Shown here in pieces: positions 34,298 to 42,951 of a DNA stretch of 64,000 nt. Origin of the DNA: Dietzia psychralcaliphila. Lineage in GTDB: Bacteria; Actinomycetota; Actinomycetes; Mycobacteriales; Mycobacteriaceae. The position numbers were made by a program, and so were the translations under genes. Under the pieces are notes generated by a model. The model was not told the origin of the DNA and did not search any database. It saw only the letters and a list, made by a program, of their open reading frames with translations. The stretch is taken from contig NZ_CP015453.1 in assembly GCF_003096095.1 (NCBI RefSeq), positions 310,001-374,000 on the forward strand. The letters are read 5' to 3'. How positions within the stretch are numbered: the first letter of the stretch is position 1; each line of letters begins with the position of its first letter.

Positions 34298-35328
34298 CCG
34301 ATCAGACCGGAGTCCCGGCCTCCCGGGGCGGGGGCGAGCACCACCTCCTCGGTGCGGAGCCGCACACCGCCAACGAGATCGACCTCGCCGAGGCCGAGGA
34401 GGAGGCCCAGGGTTCGCCGCCCAAGAACCTGCTCGACGGCATGATCAAGGCTCTCCGGCCACGTCAGTGGGTCAAGAACGTCCTCGTGGTCGCGGCGCCC
34501 GCCGCGGCCGGCTCGCAGACGCTCACCGACACCTCCGTCCTGTTCTCGGTCTTCATCGCGTTCGTGGCGTTCTGCATGGCGGCCTCGAGCGTGTACCTGA
34601 TCAACGACGCGATGGACGTCGAGGCGGACCGCGCACACCCGACCAAGCGTTTCCGTCCCATCGCGGCCGGTGTGCTCCCGGTCGGGCTCGCCTACGGCAT
34701 GGCGGTGGTGCTGATCATCGCGTCGATCGGCATCTCGGTGCTGTTCACGCATCCGGCGCTGGCGATCGTCGTGGCCGTGTACATCGTGCTGCAGCTCATG
34801 TACTGCTTCGGGCTCAAGCACCAGCCGGTGCTCGACATCGCGTTCGTCTCCTCCGGCTTCCTGCTGCGCGCGGTGGCGGGCGGCGCGGCGGCGGAGGTCG
34901 AGATCTCGCAGTGGTTCCTGCTGGTCATGGCGTTCGGTTCCCTGTTCATGGCGGCCGGCAAGCGGTACGCCGAGCTGAACCTGCACCTGAGGACCGGGGC
35001 CAAGATCCGCAAGGCCCTGGAGAGCTACACGCCCACCTACCTGCGGTTCGTCTGGACGCTCTCGGCCACGGTCCTGGTCCTCTGCTACGCCCTGTGGGCG
35101 TACGACCGGGGTTCCGACCCCACGCAGCCGTCCGGGTCGGCCGTGTGGCTGCAGATCTCGATCGTGCCGTTCACCATCGCGGTGCTGCGGTACGCGGTCG
35201 ACGTCGATGCCGCCCAGGCCGGCGAGCCCGAGGACATCGCGCTCGGGGACCGCGTCCTGCAGGTCCTGGCCGGGCTGTGGGTCCTGACCGTGGTGATCGG
35301 CGTCTACATCGTGCCGTCCATCGCCTGA
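34294..35328 (+). CDS. ubiA: Decaprenyl-phosphate phosphoribosyltransferase (DPPR synthase)
   Basis: This 344-residue UbiA-superfamily protein has about nine membrane helices and the prenyl-binding motif NDAMDVEAD (Asn104, Asp105, Asp108, Asp112). It transfers 5-phosphoribose from PRPP to decaprenyl phosphate, the first committed step toward DPA, the arabinose donor. ATG 34294 overlaps the phosphatase stop by 4 bp. A charged 40-residue N-terminus precedes the first helix. The M. tuberculosis homologue is Rv3806c. Confidence 0.95.
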   Translation: MTDQTGVPASRGGGEHHLLGAEPHTANEIDLAEAEEEAQGSPPKNLLDGMIKALRPRQWVKNVLVVAAPAAAGSQTLTDTSVLFSVFIAFVAFCMAASSVYLINDAMDVEADRAHPTKRFRPIAAGVLPVGLAYGMAVVLIIASIGISVLFTHPALAIVVAVYIVLQLMYCFGLKHQPVLDIAFVSSGFLLRAVAGGAAAEVEISQWFLLVMAFGSLFMAAGKRYAELNLHLRTGAKIRKALESYTPTYLRFVWTLSATVLVLCYALWAYDRGSDPTQPSGSAVWLQISIVPFTIAVLRYAVDVDAAQAGEPEDIALGDRVLQVLAGLWVLTVVIGVYIVPSIA

Positions 35329-35344
35329 CCGGGGTGGGCTGGTG

Positions 35345-37537
35345 ATGTCGGAGGTGAGAGCGGGGCGTTCGGCAGCGGGAGGTTCGGCGGCGGGGCGTTC
35401 GGCGGCGGGGCGTTCGGCACCGGGTGGTTCGGCGGCGAGAGGTGCGGCATCGGACCCGACGCCGACCCCGACCCCGACCCCGACCCTGGCCCGGGCGTCC
35501 GGGGCCCCGCGGGACCCGGTGCGGCCCAGGGCCGAGCCGGCGGTGTTCTGGGGCGGACTCGTCGTGGTGGTGGCGGTGTTCCTCGCCGGCGCCTGGCAGC
35601 GCCGGTGGATCGCCGACGACGGGCTGATCGTCCTGCGCACGGTCCGCAACCTCATCGCCGGCAACGGCCCCGTCTTCAACGCGGGGGAGCGGGTCGAGTC
35701 CAACACCTCCACCGTGTGGACCTATCTCGTCTACCTCACCCACGAGGTGGTCGGCTACAGGCTCGAGTTGATCGCCCTGGCGCTGGCGCTGACGCTGAGC
35801 ATGGTCGCGGTCGCGTGCGCGATGCTCGGTACCCGCGTGATGTACCAGGGCACCCGGCACGCCCGCGTGGGCGGACCGATGTTGCTGTTGCCCCTGGGTG
35901 TGGTGGTGTACATCATGTTGCCGCCCGCACGGGACTTCGCCAGCTCCGGCCTGGAGACGGGGCTGGTGATCTGCTGGATCGGCGTCATGTGGCTGGGCCT
36001 GCAGCGGTGGGCGCGGGCCCCGCACCGCGAGGGGCGGTTCGGCCTGCCCTCCGGGGGTACGGCCGCGATAGCGTTCGTCGCCGGGCTCGGTCCGCTCGTC
36101 CGCCCCGAGTTGGCGTTGGCCTCCGTGGTGTTCCTGGTACTGCTGGCCGCGTCCCGGCAGTCGTGGCGGCACCTGGGCTGGTTGGTGGTCATCGCGGGAA
36201 CCGTCCCGGTGGTCTACCAGATCTGGCGGATGTCGTACTACGCCCTGCCCTACCCCTTGACGGCCGTCGCCAAGGATGCTGGCGGGTCCAAGTGGGACAA
36301 GGGCGCCGAGTACCTGTGGGACCTGCTGTCGCCGTACGTGCTGCTGTTGCCGCTGGTGGTGGTCCTGATCGCCGGCCTGGTCTCGTGGTGGGCCGTGCGC
36401 CGGTCCAACCCCGCCGCGCAGGGAAATCCGCTACTCCGCCTGCCGCTCCGCTACCCGCATCGTGGTAGCGGATCACGCGGGACGGTAGCGGATTCGGGGG
36501 ATGCGGGTGGGGGCGACGACGACGAGGCGGGCGGCCTGCTCCGCCTGCGGAACCGGGTCCGCTCGACCCCGGTCGTCACGATCGCCTTCCTCGTGGTGGC
36601 CGTGATCATGCTGGCCTACGTCACCCGTGTCGGCGGGGACTTCATGCACGGCCGCGTGCTGCTGCCGTCCCTGTTCCTGTTCCTGCTGCCGGTCTCCGTG
36701 GTGCCGCTCCCGGTCGGGCCCGCCCGCGGTGCGGATGACGCCCGGGTGCGCCGGGTGGCGGTCCCGGTGGTCGCCGGTGCGTGGCTCGTCGTCGTCGGAT
36801 GGGCGGTGACCGTCGAGGTGGTCCAGGACCCGTTCCGCGCCGAGCCGGAGTCCATCACGGCGGCGGGGATCGTCGACGAGCGGCAGTTCTACATCCAGCG
36901 CACGGGCCATAAGCACCCGCTGCTGGCCGACGACTACCTGGATTTTCCGCGGATGCGGGCCCTGGTGCGGGACGTCTCGTCCAACCGGACGGGGGCGGTG
37001 TTCCTGCCGGTTCCCGGCTTCCAGGACCGGTGGGACGTGGTGGCCTACGACCGCCCGATGCCCGGACTGGCGCCGTTCGAGCTCCCCGACGATCCGATGA
37101 AGACGGTCGTGTTCCTCAACCTGGGCATGACCAGCATGAACCTCCCTCTCGACGTGGACGTCTACGACACCGTGGGCCTGGCCTCCCCGTTGGCCGCGCA
37201 CACCGACCGCATGGAGGACGGGCGGATCGGTCACGACAAGTTCCTGCCGTACGACTGGGTGCTGGCGCGCACCGGTGTGGTCGAGGACCCGGTCAATTTC
37301 CCGAGATGGATCGACGTCAACTGGGTGAACCAGGCAGAGGTGGCGCTCCAGTGCCCCGCCACGCAGGCGTTGATCGATTCCTACTCGGGCCCGTTGACCC
37401 TGGAGAAGCGCTGGTCCAACGTGGTGAATGCATTCTCATTCGCCGAGTACCGGATCAACAGAATCCCTGCGTACGAGGTGCAGCGGTGCGGGTTGCCCAT
37501 GCCGGAGGAAGTGGAGAAGTACCAGGGCACTCGGTAG
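35345..37537 (+). CDS. aftB: Terminal beta-1,2 arabinofuranosyltransferase
   Basis: The 730-residue multi-pass GT-C enzyme adds the terminal beta-1,2 arabinofuranose to arabinan, using decaprenyl-phosphoryl-arabinose. It has a conserved DDG segment with Asp91 and Asp92 in the first extracellular loop (WIADDGLIVLR), about ten helices, and a soluble C-terminal domain. Its N-terminus is a short tail coded by six 15-bp repeats plus a TP repeat. A cytoplasmic loop near residues 360-390 carries a 73-bp double-hairpin DNA element also found upstream of serS. The start is ATG 35345 or GTG 35342; both are in frame. Confidence 0.9.
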   Translation: MSEVRAGRSAAGGSAAGRSAAGRSAPGGSAARGAASDPTPTPTPTPTLARASGAPRDPVRPRAEPAVFWGGLVVVVAVFLAGAWQRRWIADDGLIVLRTVRNLIAGNGPVFNAGERVESNTSTVWTYLVYLTHEVVGYRLELIALALALTLSMVAVACAMLGTRVMYQGTRHARVGGPMLLLPLGVVVYIMLPPARDFASSGLETGLVICWIGVMWLGLQRWARAPHREGRFGLPSGGTAAIAFVAGLGPLVRPELALASVVFLVLLAASRQSWRHLGWLVVIAGTVPVVYQIWRMSYYALPYPLTAVAKDAGGSKWDKGAEYLWDLLSPYVLLLPLVVVLIAGLVSWWAVRRSNPAAQGNPLLRLPLRYPHRGSGSRGTVADSGDAGGGDDDEAGGLLRLRNRVRSTPVVTIAFLVVAVIMLAYVTRVGGDFMHGRVLLPSLFLFLLPVSVVPLPVGPARGADDARVRRVAVPVVAGAWLVVVGWAVTVEVVQDPFRAEPESITAAGIVDERQFYIQRTGHKHPLLADDYLDFPRMRALVRDVSSNRTGAVFLPVPGFQDRWDVVAYDRPMPGLAPFELPDDPMKTVVFLNLGMTSMNLPLDVDVYDTVGLASPLAAHTDRMEDGRIGHDKFLPYDWVLARTGVVEDPVNFPRWIDVNWVNQAEVALQCPATQALIDSYSGPLTLEKRWSNVVNAFSFAEYRINRIPAYEVQRCGLPMPEEVEKYQGTR
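35363..35452 (+). repeat. 15-bp tandem repeat at the aftB N-terminus
   Basis: Six units with consensus GGGCGTTCGGCGGCG code a Gly/Arg/Ser/Ala tail, followed by an ACCCCG repeat that codes T-P-T-P. Confidence 0.8.
36426..36498. repeat. 73-bp double-hairpin element, copy B (inside aftB)
   Basis: Ungapped match to 19792-19864, with identical TCCGCTACCCGCA and GGTAGCGGATTCGGG cores. It codes a variable-looking loop rich in Gly and Arg between two membrane helices. Confidence 0.75.
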
Positions 37538-37547
37538 GGTGGCGGCT

Positions 37548-37640
37548 ACTGTTGTCTCGAATCGATAACAGTCGGGGATCGATCAGGTCCCCGACCTGTA
37601 ACACCTGTCCCAGAATGAGCGACAGTAACGATGTCGCAGT
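37548..37640 (+). promoter_or_regulatory. Structured upstream region of the first mycolyltransferase
   Basis: Hairpins ACTGTT...AACAGT (37548-37572), GTCGGGGA...TCCCCGAC (37571-37595) and GCGACA...TGTCGC (about 37619-37637) follow one another. GTAAC occurs at 37598 and 37625. The first hairpin may terminate aftB, and the rest may form a 5' leader. Confidence 0.45.
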
Positions 37641-37730
37641 TCCGGTCCTCCCCTGGTGGGGCCGGTCCGATGGACGTCACCGATGCCCCGGACACCCTGG
37701 GGCACCAGGAACGAACAAAGGAACCCACGA

Positions 37731-38873
37731 ATGTCCCAGACCACCCTCCGGCGCAAGTTCGCCGCCGGGCTCACCGCCCTGGCGACGGCTGCAGGCCTCG
37801 TCGTCGGCGCCCCGGCCCTCGTCGGCGCCCAGGCCACCGAGCAGGGCTCGTCGGCCAGCCTCGGTTCCGCCGGATCGGCAGGATCGGCCGGATCAGGCGA
37901 TGCGCCGAACACCGCCCCCGCGTTCCAGCCGGCCGCCGGCAACGAGAATCCCGTGGGTTTCCGCAACTGGCTGCGCCCCGGGTGTAGCTGGGATCCGGTC
38001 GCCTCGTGGGTCCAGCTGTGCGACGTCTGGTCGCCGGCGATGAACCGTCACATCAAGGTCCAGGTCCAGCCGGCCCGCTTCGGCGGCAACGCCGGGCTGT
38101 ACCTCCTCGACGGCCTTCGCGCGCGGGACGACTGGAATGCGTGGACGCGCGACGCCCAGGCGCAGCGCATCTTCCTCCAGGACAACATCACCCTGGTCAT
38201 GCCGGTCGGCGGCCAGGTGTCCTTCTACACCGACTGGGATCGGCCCATCAACCTGGGCGGCAACCTGGTCGAGTACAAGTACGAGACCTTCCTGACGGCC
38301 GAGCTGCCCGGTTACCTACAGCAGCACTTCGGTGTCCGCACGGACAACAACGCCATCGCCGGCCTGTCCATGGGCGGGTCCGCGGCCGCGACACTCGCCG
38401 CCAGGCACCGCGACCAGTTCAAGCAGGTCTCGGTGTTCTCCGGCTACATGAACCCCACCGCCCCGGGCATGTACACCATGATCCCGCTGGCGATGTTCGA
38501 CCAGTGCAAGTGCGACCCGTTCGCCATGTGGGGCCTGCCGGGCTCCCCGCGCTGGGGCCAGAACGACCCGCTGCTCAACGCGGACAAGCTGCGTGACATC
38601 CCGATGTACATCACCGCGGGTTCGGCCATCCCCGGCCGGTACGACCAGCCCTCCAGCCTGCAGGCCGTGTTCAACACCTTCAACGGCATCATCCTCGAGG
38701 GCCTGTCCCGCGGTTCGACCATCGCGTTCCAGAACACCCTCAACGCCCGGCCCAACCAGGCCACGTTCGACTACCGCACCACCGGCATCCACGGGTGGGG
38801 TTACTGGAACGATGACCTGATCGCGGCCCGCTCGGCGCAGATCCTGCCCGTGATGAACGCCCAGGCGTGGTGA
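37731..38873 (+). CDS. Antigen 85-type mycolyltransferase
   Basis: This 380-residue secreted serine esterase transfers mycolates to trehalose and arabinogalactan. The signal peptide spans about 1-34, followed by a Gly/Ser/Ala-rich linker, then the alpha/beta hydrolase fold with nucleophile Ser213 in GLSMGG and catalytic His354 in GIHGWGYW. The ATG at 37731 has AAAGGA at 8 bp, and the longer frame is not needed. It is the first of two adjacent mycolyltransferases and lies, as in M. tuberculosis, between aftB and the cutinase-fadD32 genes. A perfect 12-bp stem terminator follows. Confidence 0.95.
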   Translation: MSQTTLRRKFAAGLTALATAAGLVVGAPALVGAQATEQGSSASLGSAGSAGSAGSGDAPNTAPAFQPAAGNENPVGFRNWLRPGCSWDPVASWVQLCDVWSPAMNRHIKVQVQPARFGGNAGLYLLDGLRARDDWNAWTRDAQAQRIFLQDNITLVMPVGGQVSFYTDWDRPINLGGNLVEYKYETFLTAELPGYLQQHFGVRTDNNAIAGLSMGGSAAATLAARHRDQFKQVSVFSGYMNPTAPGMYTMIPLAMFDQCKCDPFAMWGLPGSPRWGQNDPLLNADKLRDIPMYITAGSAIPGRYDQPSSLQAVFNTFNGIILEGLSRGSTIAFQNTLNARPNQATFDYRTTGIHGWGYWNDDLIAARSAQILPVMNAQAW

Positions 38874-38928
38874 TCAGGACCGGTTAGCCGACGAATCGGG
38901 CTCCGCTCAGCGAGTCCTCACCCGTCAC

Positions 38929-38968
38929 ACCGGGGCCCCGTGCGTAGATTCTCGTGCGGGGCCCCGGT
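38929..38968 (+). terminator. Terminator between the two mycolyltransferase genes
   Basis: A perfect 12-bp GC stem (ACCGGGGCCCCG and complement) separated by 16 nt, located 55 bp after the stop. Confidence 0.6.
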
Positions 38969-39115
38969 TGCTTGCGTGACCACCGGGTTCGGCCGCGGGA
39001 GGGGAGCCCGCGGACGGACGACGGACCAGGGCCCCGGGCAGAAGCTGTCCGGGTCGCGCTCGCGGCCCGTTCACCGAGACGTTCGGCGACGACGCGGCAA
39101 GGAAGAGAACCTCAC

Positions 39116-41137
39116 ATGGCGACCCCCAGCGCACACGCGAGCCCCCGCACCCGGTGGGCGTCACTCCTGGCGGCCCCACTCGTGGTGGGAATGGTGGGCT
39201 CCGGTCTCATCGTCCCTCCGGCTGCGGGCGCTCAGGAGACGCCTGCTCGGGTGACCCCGGCCCAGGAGACCCCAGAACAGGAGGCTCCGGCCCAGGGGAC
39301 TCCGGCACAGGGTTCCCCGGCCCAGGGGACTCCGGCCCAGACCGGACCCGGCCAGGAGGACCCGGCCCGGTCGACGACCGAGAACCGGGTGGATTCACCG
39401 TCCCTGCGTGTGCCGACGACCCTCCCGACGGGAGTCCGTCTGGACAAGGTCGAGTGGAAGGCGGCCAACCGGGTCGCGTTGTGGGTGCAGTCCCCGGCCA
39501 TGGAGCAGGCCATCCAGGTGCAGCTCATGCTCCCCGCGCAATGGAACGCCGAGCCGGAGCGCACGTATCCGTCGCTGCTCCTGCTGGACGGGCTGCGGGC
39601 GCGGAACGACGCCAGCGGGTGGACCCTTGAGACCAAGATCTCCCAGTTCTTCGACGCCAAGAACGCGATCATCGTGCTCCCCGTGGGCGGCGAGTCGAGT
39701 TTCTACACGGACTGGGTCGCGGACGCCAACGGTTCTGCGTACCAGTGGGAGACGTTCCTCATGGAGGAGCTGCCGCCGCTGCTGGCGCGCGACTGGCGGG
39801 TGAACGACAAGCACGGTGTGGCCGGACTGTCGATGGGCGGGACGGCCGCGATGATGCTCTCGCAGCGATACCCCGAGCACTTCCAGTTCGCGGCCAGCTA
39901 CTCGGGTTTCCTCGACACCACCAGCTTCGGCATGCCCGAGGCCATCAAGGTGGCCATGCAGGACGCCGGTGGGTACCAGGCGGAACGCATGTGGGGGCCG
40001 CTCGGTTCGGCCCGCTGGCAGGAGCAGGACCCCAAGCTCCACGCGGACAAGCTCCGCGACCAGAGCATCTACGTGTCCGCGGGTAGCGGCAACACCGGGC
40101 CGTGGGACCAGCCTTCGGGGCTGCCGGACATCCCCACCAACTTCCCGGGCTACGGGCTCGAACTGCTGTCGCGGATGACCACCCAGACCTTCGTCAACAA
40201 GGCCCGCGGGGCCGGCGTCGAGGTGACGGCCAACTTCCGGCCCTCCGGAACCCACACGTGGCCGTACTGGCAGTTCGAGATGATGCAGGCCTGGCCCCAG
40301 TACGCCGGCGCCGTCGGGATCGAGAACGTCGAGGCCCCGTGCGCGGCGGAAGGGGAGATCGCCCGGGTCGCCGAGCGTCAACCCGGCCTCGGCCCGTGCC
40401 TGACCGGCGAGTACGACGTCAAGGGCGGCAAGGCCACCGACTTCCGTTTCGGCCGCGTCTTCTGGTCGCAGCAGACGGGCGCACACTCGGTGCTCGGGGC
40501 CATCGGCGCCGCCTACCAGGCCGAGGGCGGACCGGACGGGCCGCTGGGGCTGCCCACCTCCGGCGAGACCACCACTCCCGACGGCAGGGGCCGGTTCACC
40601 CAGTTCCAGAACGGCGTCATCTACTGGTCGCCGACCACCGGGGCGCACGCGATCCGCGGGGCGATCCGGTCGATGTGGCAGGAGCGTGGCGCCGAGCGCG
40701 GCGACCTCGGCTACCCGACCACCGACGAGATCACCAACCCGAACAAGCCCGGCGTGGTCCAGGGTTTCCAGGGCGGCACCGTCTACTGGTCCTCTGACAC
40801 TGGCCCGAGGGTCGTCGAGGGCGCCATCCTGAGTACCTACCGGGAGGCCGGCGCGGAGAACTCGGAACTCGGGTACCCCACCACGGACGAGATCTCCCTG
40901 ACCACCCGCGGCGGCGCGTTCAGTCGCTTCCAGGGCGGGGCGATCTACTGGTCCCTGCGCACCGGCGCGCACGCCGTCCCCCGCGGGCCCGTGTTCGACG
41001 CCTGGGGCACGGTCGACTACGAGCGCGGCCGGCTCGGCTACCCCACGAGCGAGCTGCGTAACACCCGGGACGGCCAGGTCATGGAGTTCGAGGGCGGCCG
41101 GATCACGGTGACCGGCGGCCGGGCGGAGATCTCGTGA
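39116..41137 (+). CDS. Mycolyltransferase fused to C-terminal LGFP repeats
   Basis: The 673-residue protein begins with a signal peptide (about 1-40) and a 15-bp-repeat-coded T-P-A-Q-E linker, then an Ag85-type domain with nucleophile Ser239 in GLSMGG and a His in SGTHTWPYW, followed by four to five LGFP repeats (from about 430). LGFP domains bind the cell wall; the fusion resembles corynebacterial Cop1/PS1 and is expected to anchor the enzyme in the envelope. ATG 39116 follows AAGGAAGAG by about 8 bp. The stop overlaps the following lipoprotein gene by 4 bp (GTGA). Confidence 0.93.
   Translation: MATPSAHASPRTRWASLLAAPLVVGMVGSGLIVPPAAGAQETPARVTPAQETPEQEAPAQGTPAQGSPAQGTPAQTGPGQEDPARSTTENRVDSPSLRVPTTLPTGVRLDKVEWKAANRVALWVQSPAMEQAIQVQLMLPAQWNAEPERTYPSLLLLDGLRARNDASGWTLETKISQFFDAKNAIIVLPVGGESSFYTDWVADANGSAYQWETFLMEELPPLLARDWRVNDKHGVAGLSMGGTAAMMLSQRYPEHFQFAASYSGFLDTTSFGMPEAIKVAMQDAGGYQAERMWGPLGSARWQEQDPKLHADKLRDQSIYVSAGSGNTGPWDQPSGLPDIPTNFPGYGLELLSRMTTQTFVNKARGAGVEVTANFRPSGTHTWPYWQFEMMQAWPQYAGAVGIENVEAPCAAEGEIARVAERQPGLGPCLTGEYDVKGGKATDFRFGRVFWSQQTGAHSVLGAIGAAYQAEGGPDGPLGLPTSGETTTPDGRGRFTQFQNGVIYWSPTTGAHAIRGAIRSMWQERGAERGDLGYPTTDEITNPNKPGVVQGFQGGTVYWSSDTGPRVVEGAILSTYREAGAENSELGYPTTDEISLTTRGGAFSRFQGGAIYWSLRTGAHAVPRGPVFDAWGTVDYERGRLGYPTSELRNTRDGQVMEFEGGRITVTGGRAEIS
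39254..39343 (+). repeat. 15-bp tandem repeat in the second mycolyltransferase
   Basis: Six units with consensus ACTCCGGCCCAGGGG code T-P-A-Q-G/E in the linker after the signal peptide. Confidence 0.8.
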
Positions 41138-41625
41138 CGCGCAGGGCGGCGGCGCTCGGAACGGCACTGGTCGTGGTCGGTGGGATGCTGACCGCCTGCG
41201 GCGGCGGCGACTCCACGGTGTCGGGCGTCCCCGACTCCGAGACGTTGGCCCCGCCCCCCGGCGGCGCCGCCACCTCTCAGGCCCGCGTGCCCGCCAGCGA
41301 GGACTCGGGGCGCTTCACCGAGGCACCGGCGCCGGTGGACTCGGACTCCCCGGGGTACACGGCCCCGGTCGTGGGCGCGCGGGAGCGCGGCTACCTCGCG
41401 GCCCTGGAGGCCCAGGACATCGAGACCACCGAATTGTCGGACTCGCTCGTGGCCGCGGGCAACACGATCTGCCGGATCCGGACCACCGGCGGGGCCGCGG
41501 GGGAGACCACCACCATCGCCGACGCCGTGGCGGGCCAGATCTCGGTGGGCGACTACTCGGATCGTGACGTGGACGAGATCTCGCGGATCGTCGTGGACGC
41601 CGCCGCCGGGCAGCTCTGTCCGTGA
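41134..41625 (+). CDS. Lipoprotein with DUF732-like domain
   Basis: The 163-residue product begins with a signal peptide ending in the lipobox LTACG (Cys22), a low-complexity linker, and a small C-terminal domain with two Cys that fits DUF732, an actinobacterial extracellular family of unknown role. The start GTG 41134 overlaps the mycolyltransferase stop by 4 bp, so translation is coupled. The domain may help the LGFP mycolyltransferase, but this is inferred only from position. Confidence 0.75.
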   Translation: MTRRAAALGTALVVVGGMLTACGGGDSTVSGVPDSETLAPPPGGAATSQARVPASEDSGRFTEAPAPVDSDSPGYTAPVVGARERGYLAALEAQDIETTELSDSLVAAGNTICRIRTTGGAAGETTTIADAVAGQISVGDYSDRDVDEISRIVVDAAAGQLCP

Positions 41626-41690
41626 GGCAGCGCTGCTCGTGAGACAGCTCCGCCCCTGAGGCGGCTCTGCTCGTGAAGCGGTTGCTCCCC
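41622..41690. repeat. 17-bp imperfect tandem repeat
   Basis: Four units begin with (G)TGAGGCAGC or GTGAGACAGC and lie right after the lipoprotein stop. A hairpin around 41687-41706 follows. Confidence 0.65.
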
Positions 41691-41817
41691 GGGGCGACCC
41701 GGGGTGAGGCGTGACACGCCCTACGGCCCCTCCGGAACCCGGCGGCCCTGTGGCACGTTGGACGTGTCGTCGGCCGCCCGCTGACTCGTGTCGGGCGCCC
41801 GGGAAGGAGTTCGTATC

Positions 41818-42786
41818 GTGGCTCGTGGATCGCGTCGTGGAGGTGGCCGCCGTCTCGGGTGCTCGCTCGGAGCGCTCGTCATGGTGGTCCTGCTGGTGCT
41901 GGGGATCGGCTGGTGGATCGGGAACCAGGGACTGCCCACCGGCCCCGGTGACGGGCCGGGCCGCGAATCGGACGAGCCGGAACTGACCCAGCCCGCGGAC
42001 TGCCCGGACGTCCAGATGCTCGCCGTGCCGGGCACCTGGGAGAGCAGCCCCACCGACGATCCGTACGCGCCGTCGTTCATGCCCAACGCGCTGCTCAAGT
42101 CGATCACCGACCCGCTGGGGCAGGAGTACCCGGCCGAGCGTCTCGAGGTCTTCACGGTCCCGTATGTCGCGCAGTTCCGGAACCCGCAGCGACCCGACGA
42201 GATCACCTATGACCAGAGTCGGGCCGAGGGCACGGATCGTGCGCGGGCCGAGCTCGTCGCGATGCACGCCCGCTGCCCGTACACCTCCTACATCCTGCTC
42301 GGCTTCTCGCAGGGAGCGGTGATCGCCGGCGACCTCACCAGCGAGATCGGTACCGGCAACGGGCCGGTCCCGGCGGACCTGGTGCGGGGTTCGGTCCTCA
42401 TCGCCGACGGGCGGCGCCTGCCCGGCGAGGGCCAGTCGCCGGGGCTGTCCCCGGGGACGGGTCAGGGGATGGAGATCTCGCTCCAGCCGGTGACGGGCTT
42501 CACCCAGCTCATCGCGGGTGCCACCATGACCGGGCCCCGGCCCGGGGGCTTCGGGGAACTCGCCGACCGGACCGCCCAGATCTGCGATTCCCGGGACCTC
42601 ATCTGCAACGCCCCGCTCAACGTGGTGGACGGAGCGGCCCGGTTCCAGGAATTCGTCGCCAACAACGCCATCCACGCCATGTACGCGACCAACCCGGACG
42701 TGATCATGGGGACCACGGTTCCGGAGTGGACCATCGGACACACGCGCGAACTCGTCGACGCGGCACCGGAGATCGCCCACGGCTGA
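41818..42786 (+). CDS. Cutinase-family mycolate-locus lipase (Culp6-like)
   Basis: The 322-residue protein has a basic N-terminus and one transmembrane segment near 18-35, then an alpha/beta hydrolase cutinase domain with nucleophile Ser164 in GFSQG, and the Asp and His (TIGHTRE) expected of the triad. In M. tuberculosis Rv3802c is the essential lipase encoded beside fadD32. GTG 41818 has AAGGAG at about 8 bp; the earlier frame start lacks a ribosome site. It precedes fadD32. Confidence 0.9.
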   Translation: MARGSRRGGGRRLGCSLGALVMVVLLVLGIGWWIGNQGLPTGPGDGPGRESDEPELTQPADCPDVQMLAVPGTWESSPTDDPYAPSFMPNALLKSITDPLGQEYPAERLEVFTVPYVAQFRNPQRPDEITYDQSRAEGTDRARAELVAMHARCPYTSYILLGFSQGAVIAGDLTSEIGTGNGPVPADLVRGSVLIADGRRLPGEGQSPGLSPGTGQGMEISLQPVTGFTQLIAGATMTGPRPGGFGELADRTAQICDSRDLICNAPLNVVDGAARFQEFVANNAIHAMYATNPDVIMGTTVPEWTIGHTRELVDAAPEIAHG

Positions 42787-42845
42787 CGGCCCGACCGCGT
42801 ACCGTGCATGGGCGCGACACGCCTGGCCGGGTCGGGGATTCGGAG

Positions 42846-42876
42846 TTCGGATGTGCGCCGGGGCACGCTGTAAGAT
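42846..42876 (+). promoter_or_regulatory. Candidate promoter of the fadD32-pks13-accD4 operon
   Basis: TTCGGA (42846-42851) and TAAGAT (42871-42876) are 19 bp apart. The leader to GTG 42952 would be about 68 nt. Confidence 0.4.
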
Positions 42877-42951
42877 CGACCAAGCTTGTCGCCCGGTATG
42901 TCCGAGGTCGGCGACGTCGACCATCCAGTCATCGGTTCGGAACGGAGCAAC

